This document shows, piece by piece, positions 49,501 through 60,811 of a DNA stretch of 64,000 nt. Under the pieces are notes generated by a model. That model was not told the origin of the DNA and searched no databases. It saw nothing but the letters and a program-made list of their open reading frames with translations. The DNA comes from Fasciolopsis buskii (lineage: Eukaryota; Platyhelminthes; Trematoda; Plagiorchiida; Fasciolidae), in assembly GCA_008360955.1 (NCBI GenBank), contig LUCM01007323.1, positions 331,002-395,001 of the forward strand. Direction: 5' to 3'. The translations under genes and the position numbers were made by a program. Numbering within the stretch: the stretch's first letter is position 1; each line of letters begins with the position of its first letter.

Positions 49501-52500
49501 CCTCAATAGATTCATGCCGTTTTATTGAACTCGTTTTTGATAAAGAGTGCTGAAGAGCACAGATCAGTCAGCTGAGCCAAAGATGACCTTTAGGTTGAGG
49601 AAAATAATCATTACTGGGAGACAGTGCGCGTATGACGCGTATCAAGTATTTGAGAGAGCAAAGCTCTGGTCGATGCGACCTCGACGTGAGCAAAATCTGG
49701 ACTGCTATTCGCGTACGATACTCTCGCAAGCGGATGGGAAGAATTCACTTCGGAGATTCATTTTAGTGTCATTTACGGTAGGAATCAATAGTGGAGCAGT
49801 GCATCTTTTATCGTAAATACTATCGTCAAACCATGGGAGGAGGAAACCGGAAAGAATTTACCATTCTATCCGACTATCATGATAAACATGGAAAGTGTTC
49901 ACCCACGACCTCAATCGCCCCAGAATGCAATTAACAGAGTTGCAGCAATCAAATAACTACCGCAAAACTACGTAAAACAATGCAGATCGGATAAAATGGT
50001 GCAATTACCGGCCTCCTAAAATTTCGGGGTTTTTGCGAGGTAATTTACCACCCCTCTTGTAGGTCGGTACGCCCGCCGATTGGAGAGGTTCCTTCGGAGT
50101 ACGTTCGTTTTTCAAGGCCATTCTGTGAATTATTGGTAACTGTGGTGTATCTCTTTTCCTAGGAAGGATAAAATTGGTTCATATTCTTCAGACTTGTTGC
50201 AACTCAGATGAAGTAACTCTAAGATGTCTTTCCTGCATGATGAACAAGCGATGTCTGCTTACATTTGACTCTTCACCGTAAGAGGTCCTAACGGTAGTAT
50301 TAAATGGTGACGATCTTGGAACTGCAGCCCTACCGAGTTCCGATTTCGTCTGAACCATACAGCGCAATCGTAGCCGTAATTATCTCACTCTCATGTTTCT
50401 AACAATGGGTCGCACAAAAGAAGTGATGGGACTGGTCAAGGATTAACTAGTTGGAATAATGGACCTGGGGACCGCCAATCTCATTAGTCTATGAAGCACA
50501 GGCATTCATTTGTCGTCTTTCATTTTCTGCTCTGTATGTGTGCATTCGGTGATATTGATATCTTTCACTACAAAATTATCTGACGGTAGACGATGCTGAT
50601 GAGTTGAAACTAAAGAGCTCATTATCACCTAGTATGGAGTTTTGCCTCTTAAGTGTTAACTGTTGCTGCTTGAAACGTGTAGTAATTGTTAGTAATAATT
50701 AGTGACACCTTGAGGACAGGTTCCGCCTGAGGACCAACCGGCTCTGATCAGGAAAACCCATTTTTTGTCATCATCCAGACTTCTCTCGCTCACCGAAATT
50801 TAACTAAATACTGGTCAATGTGATTGGATCATAAAGTTCAAAACTCACTTCGTTTGCTCTTTCACTGTGCGTTGCACTCCAAGCCAGGTCAATTACCGAT
50901 CATTTTAAGACGGCCGACCCATAGTTGGTGTTCACGACCAGATACGTTGAGTTTAGGTTCCGCGATGTTCTCCCGACAAATACTGCGACTAACTATTTGA
51001 TATAGCCAAGCCGATGACGGCTCTGCATCCGAATTCTTCTCTCCCATGGTTTTCCGTTATTGCTTACTTGGTTCAAATTTTCCTGTTTGTGTAGGATCTC
51101 TTGTACGCTCACAGTACTCACGGGGTACGATGCACTCCGAAATTTCCTTCGCTAAAATTGCGAACCTCCTAGCATTTACAGGGTACATAGAACTGCCAAC
51201 AAATGTCTTGTATTTACATGCACTATTTTGCGTTCTTATCGGCAAAAAAGCACACTGGAAAGTTTATAATTTCTTGGGAAAGCAACGCAAAAAACTGTGA
51301 TCTGATTAAGATACTTATTAAATTTAGTTAACTCGTTTACTCGCGTGCGACGTTTTGGGTTAAACATGACCTCTATTCACATGATGATAAAGAAAAACAG
51401 CTTTGTCGTGTGTCACCTAGTGGTCTGTTAACTTCAGTCCCGTTGGCGTACCGCTAGAAGACGTATTTCGATTGCTTTTCTGTGCGTAAAAAGATTTGCC
51501 AAGCACATTCGAATTTAGGGGATCCAGCGCATCTCATCACATTTTTCCTTTTTAACACTTGAAAAAATTACGACAATTTTTCTTTATAAATAGATGTTAT
51601 TATTTTATAAACTGTTTTCTTGATGATAAAAAATTGAAATACGTTAAGTGTCAGCGCTTGCGGTGTATGAGTTACTTGTGCAGCAATCGTTTGCAGTAAC
51701 TGAGATGCTACACGTTTATTCGACTGCCGGCTGCTTTTGCTGTTGAATGTATGACAACCAGTGACTTAAAATGTTTACAGAGCTGGCGTTTCCATCAGGA
51801 AGTTTTTCATAGGTGTCACACTTTCATTTCCGTTCAAGTTGTGAACCTAGAAGCGAGCAAAATAAAGGGAGCCTTTCATTTGATCAAAGTAGGGGTTGTG
51901 AATGGGATTAATTTCGCCATTATAACGAAGGGAATAGTCTTTGAATTCTAAGGAAATAGATATGAGAAAGTAGCTGCTTTTCCACCAGCGACTTTCTATT
52001 GAATTTTGCTAGAATTCGTTGTATATGTTACCTCGAGTAAGGGTCGTTTACTTCTAATTTAATTCGATTCCCCGGAAACCGCACTTACTTATAACAGACT
52101 ACAGCCCAAAACTCTGTATCAACCAAAGTTTGTTCTTTGTTCTGTGGCACATTTAACTACCAACTCACTGGATATTAACGTCGGAGCTATAACAGATGAT
52201 AGCGCCTGATATAAAATTGTGCTGTATTCGAGCTCTAGGACAACACACCCAAGTAAACCAACAAATCACTGAAGAATATTGGTGGATCCATTGATAACCA
52301 GTGTGTTGACAACTTATGTCCCCCAATACTTCCGTTACTTCGTTGTGAATAAATCTCATTGTTCTCTATAATGAGCGCGTAATGTGTCATATATGAGATT
52401 TGCAAATAGTGACCAAAAATGTCTATCCAAGCTACATCCTTACTAACATCAAGAAAAACATTGTTCTAGAGCTTCCTCATTGTTAAGGCCGTTGTACACC

Positions 52501-52793
52501 GTTCTGTAAAGCGTTCATGTCACACTCGTTGCATGAGTTCTGAATATATATATATATATATATGTATATATTCCGAGTATTCAGTCTTGACTAACTTCTT
52601 CATTCAACATAACCACTTGTATGCAAGCGACTTTAGTTTTTTGCGCTATCTCGACGGTTTATTGACTAATTCATCGTTTTGTCTTTAAGTGGATGATTCG
52701 ATTATGAGAGGAACGTCGTTACCACTTAATCAACTCGTTGATAGAATAGTCGTTTTGTCTCCAATTACAACCGTCTTTGTCATCCCGGTGCAG
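49501..52793 (+). other. Distal PiT intron 2, no gene recognised
   Basis: Short frames only. A (TA)n tract with an internal break (52543-52571) lies about 220 bases before exon 3. A pyrimidine-rich stretch and cccggtgcag at 52784-52793 form the acceptor. Confidence 0.6.
52543..52571. repeat. (TA)n tract with palindromic flanks
   Basis: A TA tract interrupted by one TG step and flanked by gaa on the left and ttc on the right. The whole 52542-52573 segment is nearly self-complementary and could extrude as a hairpin. Confidence 0.9.
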
Positions 52794-52934
52794 GCTCATG
52801 TATCTGGCTTTTAGTAGCCACATTCTTGCGACTTCCCGTCTCTGGTACACACAGCATCGTCGGCGCTACTGTGGGTTTCAGTTTGGTTATTTTTGGAGTA
52901 AAGGCCATACAGTGGATGGGCCTGGTCCGAATCG
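52794..52934 (+). CDS. SLC20/PiT transporter, exon 3
   Basis: A 141-bp, phase 1-1 exon. It encodes residues 101-147: [14 protein letters not shown], then [10 protein letters not shown] (117-126), GFSLVIFG, and [11 protein letters not shown]. The SGTHxIVGAT box is a hallmark of PiT proteins, and its helix-loop-helix context matches the family. The acceptor is ggtgcag and the donor ATCG|GTAAGT. The exon joins exons 2 and 4 without gap or insertion relative to family length. Confidence 0.93.
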
Positions 52935-54879
52935 GTAAGTTACTCCCCAAATAATTTCTTTCCTTTGTTTATTAAAATGCGACATTATTCTCTTTTTTGA
53001 ACATGAGTGTGGAAAATACCGTCGTCTATAACCAATAAGTCACATGAATTTGAACGACGGCACGGAGTAAATTCTTTATATCCAGTTTTTTCTTTCGCCC
53101 TTATCGTTATCTGCCTTGGACGGTTGTGATCTTACGCGACTTTGTGCTTAACTGACCAAGTTCACGTCTGTTTATTTTGCAGACCATCTACTACATTCCT
53201 GCATGCACACATCTTTGAAACAAGCAATACAGTTCCGGCTACTCGATGAAATATGAAATTTTATTACTAGGCATTCCGCAGGTCACCTCAAAACAAACGG
53301 TTTTTTTGATTACTTTGATTTGAAACCGTGTAAGACTACATTTAACTCTAATACGATAGAATTTTTAGGCGTAACATCATTACCATTGATTTCTATTATC
53401 ATACCCTGGGAGTCATCATTGAGGAATTTGTTAAGTTTTATGGGAACGTGGCATGAGACCGACTGATTAGTCCTGCGTTTATGATCAATGGATAGGAGTT
53501 CAAAACAAAAGGGCTGATATAAAGATGTTGATTTCACAAACTTAGTTGGAGCAACTGATCGCTTGTTCATACATTAAAAATCTTGGAGATACGGAATTTC
53601 AAGTAGCATGGACAGGAGAAAGGCAGACAGAAATATCTTGTTTACAGAACGTTGGTCGGCAAATCGAATAACCTTTTGCCTCAGTCAGAAAATGGTAGAC
53701 AGTTGTTGCATTATCCATCACGGGACGAAACTACCAAAATATAACGCGGATTTAAACCTTATTTGTTAAATGGGTGTTGATTGAAAAGCATGAGGAACCC
53801 AATTTGATGTGTACATAAGTGAAACCGCTAGGTTCGGGCGAAATGGAGAGCCAGTATTCTATTAACCTGAAACGATTTCTCTAGACACATGAAACGGCCG
53901 ATTGGTCACCCACTCGTCTGTCATGACCCTATTGCCTTACAGAGAGATCTAACTGCGCAAATATCAAGGGCCTACTCTGAAGCAGACGACCGAGTAGTAC
54001 AAAATCTGACTAAAATTAATTACAATAGGTTTCGTGCAGAATTCCTTTGAAACATGCAAAATTCACAGTTGCATGCACTCGTAGTACACACAATTTTTTG
54101 TTTTGTCAAATTAGTTTCCTCTTCTCTCGTTATATTCAGATGTTTGCCATAAGCTTCATTCATCACCGTCAGCCGTAGCTCCCCTTGAAGATCTTCTGTC
54201 CAGATCGTATCGGATGCTCCCTTGGCTAGCATCAAACTCTCCAGGTTCGCTTTCACCGACTGATGATGATCTTCGGCCGCAATGCCTTCTCAGACTGTTC
54301 ACATCTAACGTGTGAACACTGATGCATCGAAAACAACGGGCTTGTTTTGCCTGTGCGCTTGCGGCCCTAGTCATTGATGTGTTTCATCCAAAATGCCAAC
54401 ACCTATGATTTTCCCTCTTTCGTTCCTTTGATATCCTCACCCAATCCTTCTGTGAGGTTTATATTATGCTTCTAGGACATTCAGACAGCTGCTTCTGATC
54501 TTGCTGGCGTTGGTATGATCTTTAGCAGGAGCTAGAAATAACCCTCCTGACAGAAGGAATTTGTTTTCCGTCTGTGCACACGTATTCATGGGTTTTAATG
54601 CAGACTTCATCGAAGGTAATATCTTCAAGTTACACGACCCGTCACGTAAATTAAACCGGTCTGATATCGTAATTTTAGGAGCCGTAATTGCTAGAGTAGA
54701 TCGAGTATCGTAAAGTGAATCACATTCAAAGGACCTTTTTGGTTTAAACTTCTATCGTTTAAAAACCGGGGATCGGTAGGTTAATCTGCTCTGACCATCG
54801 CCTGCTCCTCGCTACTGAGCACTTCAGACATTCGAATCCTCAATATTCCACTTGGGGCATTCACTGTTTAATTTAGCGA
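52935..54879 (+). other. PiT intron 3 (52935-60725), proximal part, no gene
   Basis: The intron is 7791 bases. This part has only short frames. The remainder contains two LINE ends. Confidence 0.6.
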
Positions 54880-55490
54880 TAGACCTCTATTGGTCGCATT
54901 GCTGTAATGTTTGCCTGCAAAATTACCATTTGTATCTGTTGCCTGTTGTTTGACTACCGATATCTCCGAATCATTGCTCGAGTGTGGTGGGAACATCGGG
55001 TAAGCAATGACAAGGTGTGTCGTTGTGTGTTGGGTACAGACAGTTGTCCTCTGATTGTGATAACCATTCTACGTCGTATTGGACACGTATTGCGTGTGCC
55101 TGCCCATTGTCTACTTTTTGCCTGTTCTGGGGACACTGGGAGAGGTGACGCGGGGTCAGGCTATGACTTAGCGTAGAAGTATGATGAATTTAACTTCGGC
55201 TTTGGTCTCGGTTTGTGCCTCATGGTTGAGCCCAAGAGATGAGCATTGTTTTTGGTTGCAGACGCTGAGAGATAGGGCTCACAACCGAATTCAATGGCGC
55301 TAATGCTGCATGGCCTGTTTGTAGAACTCATCCTCCTTAAAAATAATCTGAAAACAACCAAAAATCACAAAATGTATACGGTGAAAACCAAAAACAGTTG
55401 GTTTATTATTTTTAATTCCTACTTCTGTTTGCCCCTCTTCAGTTCTATTTGCATGTCGTTGCGTTGGCATCATGCTTGTTTTCGAACCGG
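54880..55490 (+). mobile_element. RTE-like LINE 3' end with tail repeat
   Basis: A plus-strand frame of 89 codons reads RIIARVWWEHRVSN, KVCRCVLGTDSCPL and RRIGHVLRVPAHCLLFAC. These match the RTE pattern R.IARxxWEHRVSNxEVRRRVLGxD....HRLRWLGHVLRMPxHRLP. Around 55259-55325 another frame gives TLRDRA-NRIQWR and CCMACL, the terminal WLETLxDxAxNRxQWRSCC motif. The tail from about 55315 is shared with 33040-33240 and ends in a (TA)n tract (55491-55512). It lies in PiT intron 3, same strand, with stops throughout. Confidence 0.8.
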
Positions 55491-55512
55491 TATATATATA
55501 TATATATATATA
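55491..55512. repeat. (TA)n microsatellite
   Basis: Eleven TA units directly after the LINE tail repeat. It may be the expanded simple-repeat terminus of that insertion. Confidence 0.9.
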
Positions 55513-56389
55513 ATTGTACCGCTCTCATTGAGGCGTGAACTGAGTGTAAGTTTGCACATGGGTCACATGATCCGGTGTTCCTATCGTGCATCAAATGTGA
55601 GATTCACTTCAATCATAAATTCTTGCAAGCTGTTCTATCTCATCTGAATCATCTGTATTGTGGTGCTAGGTGCGTGTGAAATGATACGTGAAACTGTGAC
55701 TGATCTCTCCAAAATTGCCGAAGGTGTCTGACACATAAAATGGGTCAATTTACGAGCTAGTTAAACTGGCCTCCAGAGTCCACGTCGCCCACAGCTTTTC
55801 GGATGTAGTCCGTTCCATAAGGATGTCTAAGCGTGCCGGTTTCTAGTGGTCTATCCGCAACCATAGTTGAAGGTAATTTAAAAAGTTTGTTGAATAACTC
55901 TAGCTTAATTCCGGAGGTCCGTAATTCCTAGTCGCTTCCATCATCACGAGGGAATCGATTATTGTTTCCATTTTTTAAAAAGGTCCGTTCAATACTCGTA
56001 CCAGACACCGGGTTATGAGCCTCATGCTAGTAAAATCGAAGCCACCGGAGTCTGTAATTCCTCACTTGAAAAGCAGGTTTATTTTCTTTCCTTTCTTGGA
56101 TGCATCGACCATATCTTCAGTCTGCGATGATTGCCACAACATTGTTATGATTTCCTTGATGTACTGGACTCTATGCACAGAGCTGGACCATAACATTTCT
56201 GAGTACTTATTGATGTACTTGAAAATCAGGTCTCGGTTCTCGAAGAGTTTTACCGCCAAATCTTGGAGTTTAAAGTTAATGATCAGTTTTCAACATCTTT
56301 CGGCGTCCCTAATAGAATTCACTTAGGTTTTCCCATATCTCCATTTCTCCTTAACTTTGACATAAGTGTACTGTAGTGTTTTATCTGAT

Positions 56390-57380
56390 TTAGTTCAGTT
56401 GAACGCTTCGCAGAAGACAGTTTTTCGCGTGGTGTATGCTGCTGTTATCATCCTGCAGAACCACTTCAGCAATTGGGTTATCCACGGACATTATGCACTT
56501 TTCACTTTTGAACTGCAAGATGCTTATCCGAGACCGGCAGATGCATGTGATTGTGGTCAGCAGCTTTATGTATCTGGGACTATTGGTTGTGGTCGAGGAT
56601 GGTGTTGATGAGTTTGCCTTGCGAATATTGAGCTCTGTAGTAAGTCTCAAAAATCGGTGTAATTGCCATGACATCGGATTTTCCGCCACGGGATCGGGTG
56701 TAAGTTCTCATGATTCATAATATTCTCGAGAGTTGCAGTCCAGTCCCTCAGAGATGGGGGTTCTCACTGGATATTTCCATTGGACTGCTGTTGCCTCCGA
56801 AACTCCTCGAGTCTCACAGGAAAATCGATTAACATAATTAGATGACTCGTCTTATGTTGGGTGCTGATAGTTGGCCAGTGACTGATGTAATTGCTCCGAA
56901 TTGCCTTTCATGACTTGGATATGTTTTGCGTACATTTGCTTACGGCAAATCTTCCCGTGTTCCTTTCCTAAGTTCGTGATTGGGCTAGATAGGCCTTCGC
57001 GTTGGTTAGGCAATTAACTGGGATAAAAAATGAAACCTTTGTCTTCTTTTCTTATTCCATTTGCTATGCTTGATTGCACTATGAGAAGCGTGCTCCATTG
57101 CCTGTAGGGTCCACTGCACAAAGAGAACGAACCAGTGTCCATGACCGTGAAACTCGGAGTGGGATAGGACCACATAAGGTCTCAATTAGTCTGGCATGGC
57201 AACAAGCCGAGCGAAAATTCATCGCCATCTTCACCTGGTGTTCCTCATCTTACTGGTTGAGGGCCATGAGATGGGAATTGCTGTTAAGCATGCGATTCAG
57301 TTTCGAATTTAGTGGTGTGCATGTTGTTTGGCCCGTATGAACTACCATATTCCTTAAAAACACAAAACTGGCCAGGTGAG
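56390..57380 (+). mobile_element. RTE-like LINE reverse transcriptase C-terminal region, second intron-3 copy
   Basis: In one frame KMLIRDRQMHVIVVSSFMYL and VVVEDGVDEFALRI (56515-56635) match the VxSFxYLGSxI....VDEIxxRI block after the YADD of RTE elements, and another frame preserves FELQDAYPRP, the preceding SKxKxLxFxxQD part. Near 56915, GYVLRTFAYGKSSRV corresponds to GHVLRMPxHRLPxR. Near 57300, AIQF-RI-W and CACCLARMNYHIP resemble the C-terminus NRIQWRxCCMACM seen at 55.3 kb, followed by a shortened tail (attccttaaaaacac). All is interrupted by stops. It probably belongs to the same subfamily as the 54.9-kb copy. Confidence 0.7.
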
Positions 57381-60300
57381 CGAAGCGTCTGCGACAAAAA
57401 TAAAAAACGTTTTGCTTTCTCGCTATTCATATTTCTCTCTGTGTATTCCTTGTTGTTGGTCACTCTTTGTTATTTCGTCGACTCCATACTTGATTTCAAG
57501 CCGATGTTTGCATGTATCAAGTAGGATAAAATGAAAACGTACATGATAAAGCGGTTGTCCGTACCGCTTAATCGAAACCTTTACTACTTTTGGATTTCAG
57601 CAAAATACTACCTGTGGTGCGAATTCATTACATGACGAAGGCGGAGCAACAGGACGACGCGTGAGTAGTGCAGTCGTGAGCCACTTGAACATTGGAAATA
57701 ATAGGGGATTGCTAAAAGTCGATAACAAACTGAACCAGTTTTCCGAAATAAGTCTCGACATTAAACATTATCACCAATCATCTCTCAAATAACGCGGTTG
57801 CAACTGCGAAGGAGTGATGGTCACTCAAAGTGTTTTTCACAGTTTGTTGGTCTTGAATTCTGCCAAAACGTGCTTTTCGTAACAAAAGATTAACTGGGAA
57901 ATCAAAGGAAAACAAAATGGAAATAAGCAAGAAACCCAATAAGCGAAGTTAGGACAAGACGTTATATGGAATCCTACCCTGCCTTGAGCTTCCGGTACCT
58001 CAGTTACGACAAACTTTGCGTACACTAGTAAACGCCGATTGGATGCTAGTTTTTGCTACCGGTGGCTCAGGTGCTCAGTTCATGATACCTTAACAGAAAA
58101 TGATTTGTTTCCGGTAAGTGTGAAATGATACGGGCACTCGGCTGTGGGGGGTAAATAAAACGGTTTTCTTCATTCATAATTTGCGACTGCCCACATTAGC
58201 ATACCATTCTGGATGTTCCGGTTGAGCGTGTTTATAAGGGCAAGCAAAAAAAGGTGGCATCAAATAAACGAAAGTTACAGTACATCGTGTGAACCAGCTA
58301 GGTGAAGTCTCTTTGAAAAATGACGAAACAGCAGTAGATGAACATTAGCATCATTGGGTTTATTTACGAAGTGCAAAGTCTTCCATGGTGTGCTTGGATT
58401 ATAAAGTAGAACAATTTAATCGGCCGAAGCAAATTGTATCAGAACATTGGTACCAAAAACCAAGGAAAGCTGGAACTGAAAGTTCAGTTAAGCGGACGGT
58501 TGCCCTACCGGTCGATGGGTTGATCAGTCATCTGCATGAGGTTGTCTTCATATAAAATTGTTCATAGAATCCGGTAGCCATCATTAATTGTGAATATTAA
58601 ACCGTTTGAGGATGTGATTTGATAGCTAGGGCCAGTCAAGTACAGCTGTACCGGATAAAGATCAAGGTCAGGGATTAATGAATTGTAGAAACCTGTTCTA
58701 TTTCGGTTTGGGTAACTGTGTAGTATTAATCCCGCAGACGGAATTATGAACCATGATGGATGGCCATTGAGGTGAAGGTAAACGATAGAAACTGTGCACA
58801 CTTTTCCCTCCTCGATCATTGTTTTCGTTCCTCGCCATTATTTTGGGTGACATATGAGCTGCACACAGATTTGTGCAAAATATATGTAAATGCGTCCCCT
58901 GTTCTTGACCGTGGATTCCTAAATTAGCTTTTATTCTTCCACGGGTCGCAATTATTGTTCGGAAATGTCGCCTTAGTATTTCACAGTTGGTCTTTTTGTG
59001 AATTATTCTTGTGAATGCTGACTTGCAGACCAAGCATGTTTGAAGCCTCTTCGAATGTGATGTTTTTGAAGGGATTGATGACAGTTGCCAAGATGGCAAG
59101 GCAAAAATCAGTATGCTTTTCTGTGACGGATCGTATTCTCGCTTATGGTTATGCTGTCTGTGAGTTTTTGTGTAAGTCGACTTTCCCGCGAGAGCACATG
59201 GTGTCTCCTGAAGAAGGTCACCTGAACTTTGTGTGATCATGGCCGATCCCCGATTTGGACACTTTCGTCGGTGATTCGCCTGTGATCGGTAATCTTCAGT
59301 TGTGTTCTCCAAGCGTATTCTGCCGGCAATCAATGTTGTCTATCATCCCAGAAAGGTCAGTTATTCAAATCCGACCACTTTGGTGGTAAATGGAAACTCA
59401 CTGTCAGCCGACTCGTTAACACAATCGGCCTACTAGAACTTTGGCCCTTCTTATACTACTTGAAGTTTCAAGGTCATGAATACTGACTCCGTCGTTCCAC
59501 CACAATCATGCGCCTAGTATCCCATAACAAAAACCTCCCGGTTACGGATATTTCTGAACAATAGATTCGAGCTTACTCACCATCATAAGTTACATTAAGT
59601 ATAATGTCGAACATTATTCTTCCAAAGCTATCCACTATTGAGTCCGTTTGTTTGCACTCAGGGCACTATTCCAAATGACCACCTTGTTGTCACCTCTATC
59701 CAAACATGACAGTACTCCATTTTTTACTTGCATACATACTTTATCAATTAGTATTACAGTACGCTTTAGTCATAGCCTAGATTGCAATAGGATAACTTGA
59801 GTATATGGCATTGTTTTGGGTCAAGACAGGGTTGCCATCCAGTTTATCACGTGAAAACAAGTCAAGCATTAATACCTTATTATCTTTGCTCTCCACACGT
59901 TAAAACTACTAGGCAGCGGCATAAAAGCACCTCTTTAAGGCCTTAAAGCCAAGCTCCTCAATAAACTATTGGCGTTTTGTTTTTGAACTTTAGTGTGAGG
60001 CTTGCAAACCGTAGCACTTAACTGTTGGATTCCGAAAAATGCTGTACACGTATTCTCCTCCAGTGTGACGACTACATTCAGTCATCGCTACAGATGAAGC
60101 TAGTAAGGTTGTGTAGTGAACCCCTTAGAACGTACTTCCGCGGGACCGTCATTCCCTCAGAGCAAACACAACTGCATTTACAATAAACCTTCCCTGCTTT
60201 GAAGAGCGCGCCTTCCCACCGTTTCGGCAGGTCCGCTTTAAGACGAGGGACAGTTTAACCAATTTCGTCGCAATTTTGATTCTCTTTCACTGTTTTCTAT

Positions 60301-60725
60301 ACACAACCATACCAGTTTTTCGTTGCACACAACCAGGCAAGAAGGTATGCTGCTTTCTTGGCGCTTGGGGATACTCACTTCAGATTTTCGATAGTGAATT
60401 TGCTTACAAGCTGAGTTTATTAGTTCAGTTTGAATGAAACCTAGGCTATTCGATTGCATGTACTTTGGTAATAACGTCCTCTTTCTGTGTAATGTAGCGG
60501 GGAAAAATTACTCATCTTACTGTTACATCTTTAGTGTTGTCTATCCTTTCGATTGTTGTTACGATATCTCTACAGACTCCGAATGCAATCATTTTCCATT
60601 TCCAGAATGACGAATGTTTCTAACGTTTATGTTCTTCCTTACTCTCTTATTTCACAAAATCACTAGCTGCCATCAATAAGCTCATCTTCAACTTGTCATT
60701 TATTCCTTTTTCCGTTCATTATCAG
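57381..60725 (+). other. Distal PiT intron 3; no host exon recognised
   Basis: Exon 3 and exon 4 of the transporter join perfectly, so no further coding exon is needed here. The longest frame in the window lies here on the minus strand (59333-58698, 211 codons), with no recognisable domain. A splice-like acceptor at 57600 followed by KILPVVRIHYMTKAEQQDDA also has no counterpart in PiT proteins. Confidence 0.55.
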
Positions 60726-60811
60726 TGGCTTCCTGGTTCATCTCTCCTCTGCTCAGTGGTCTGATCTCGGTGGGGATTTTCTATGTCATTCATTTTCTTG
60801 TGCTTACCAAA
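60726..60811 (+). CDS. SLC20/PiT transporter, exon 4
   Basis: An 86-bp exon with a ttatcag acceptor in phase 1 and an AAA|GTGAGT donor in phase 0. It encodes residues 148-176: VASWFISPLLSGLISVGIFY, then VIHFLVLTK. The SWF(I/V)SPLLSG motif is strongly conserved in PiT proteins and starts the next membrane helix. The following exon, expected to begin with the loop before the central helices, was not found in the last 3.2 kb, so the gene runs past the right edge. Confidence 0.93.

Noticed and set aside
57601..57663. Splice-bounded reading KILPVVRIHYMTKAEQQDDA after an AG, considered as a PiT exon
   Set aside because: Exons 3 and 4 already join into an uninterrupted conserved segment, and this peptide has no counterpart in PiT proteins.
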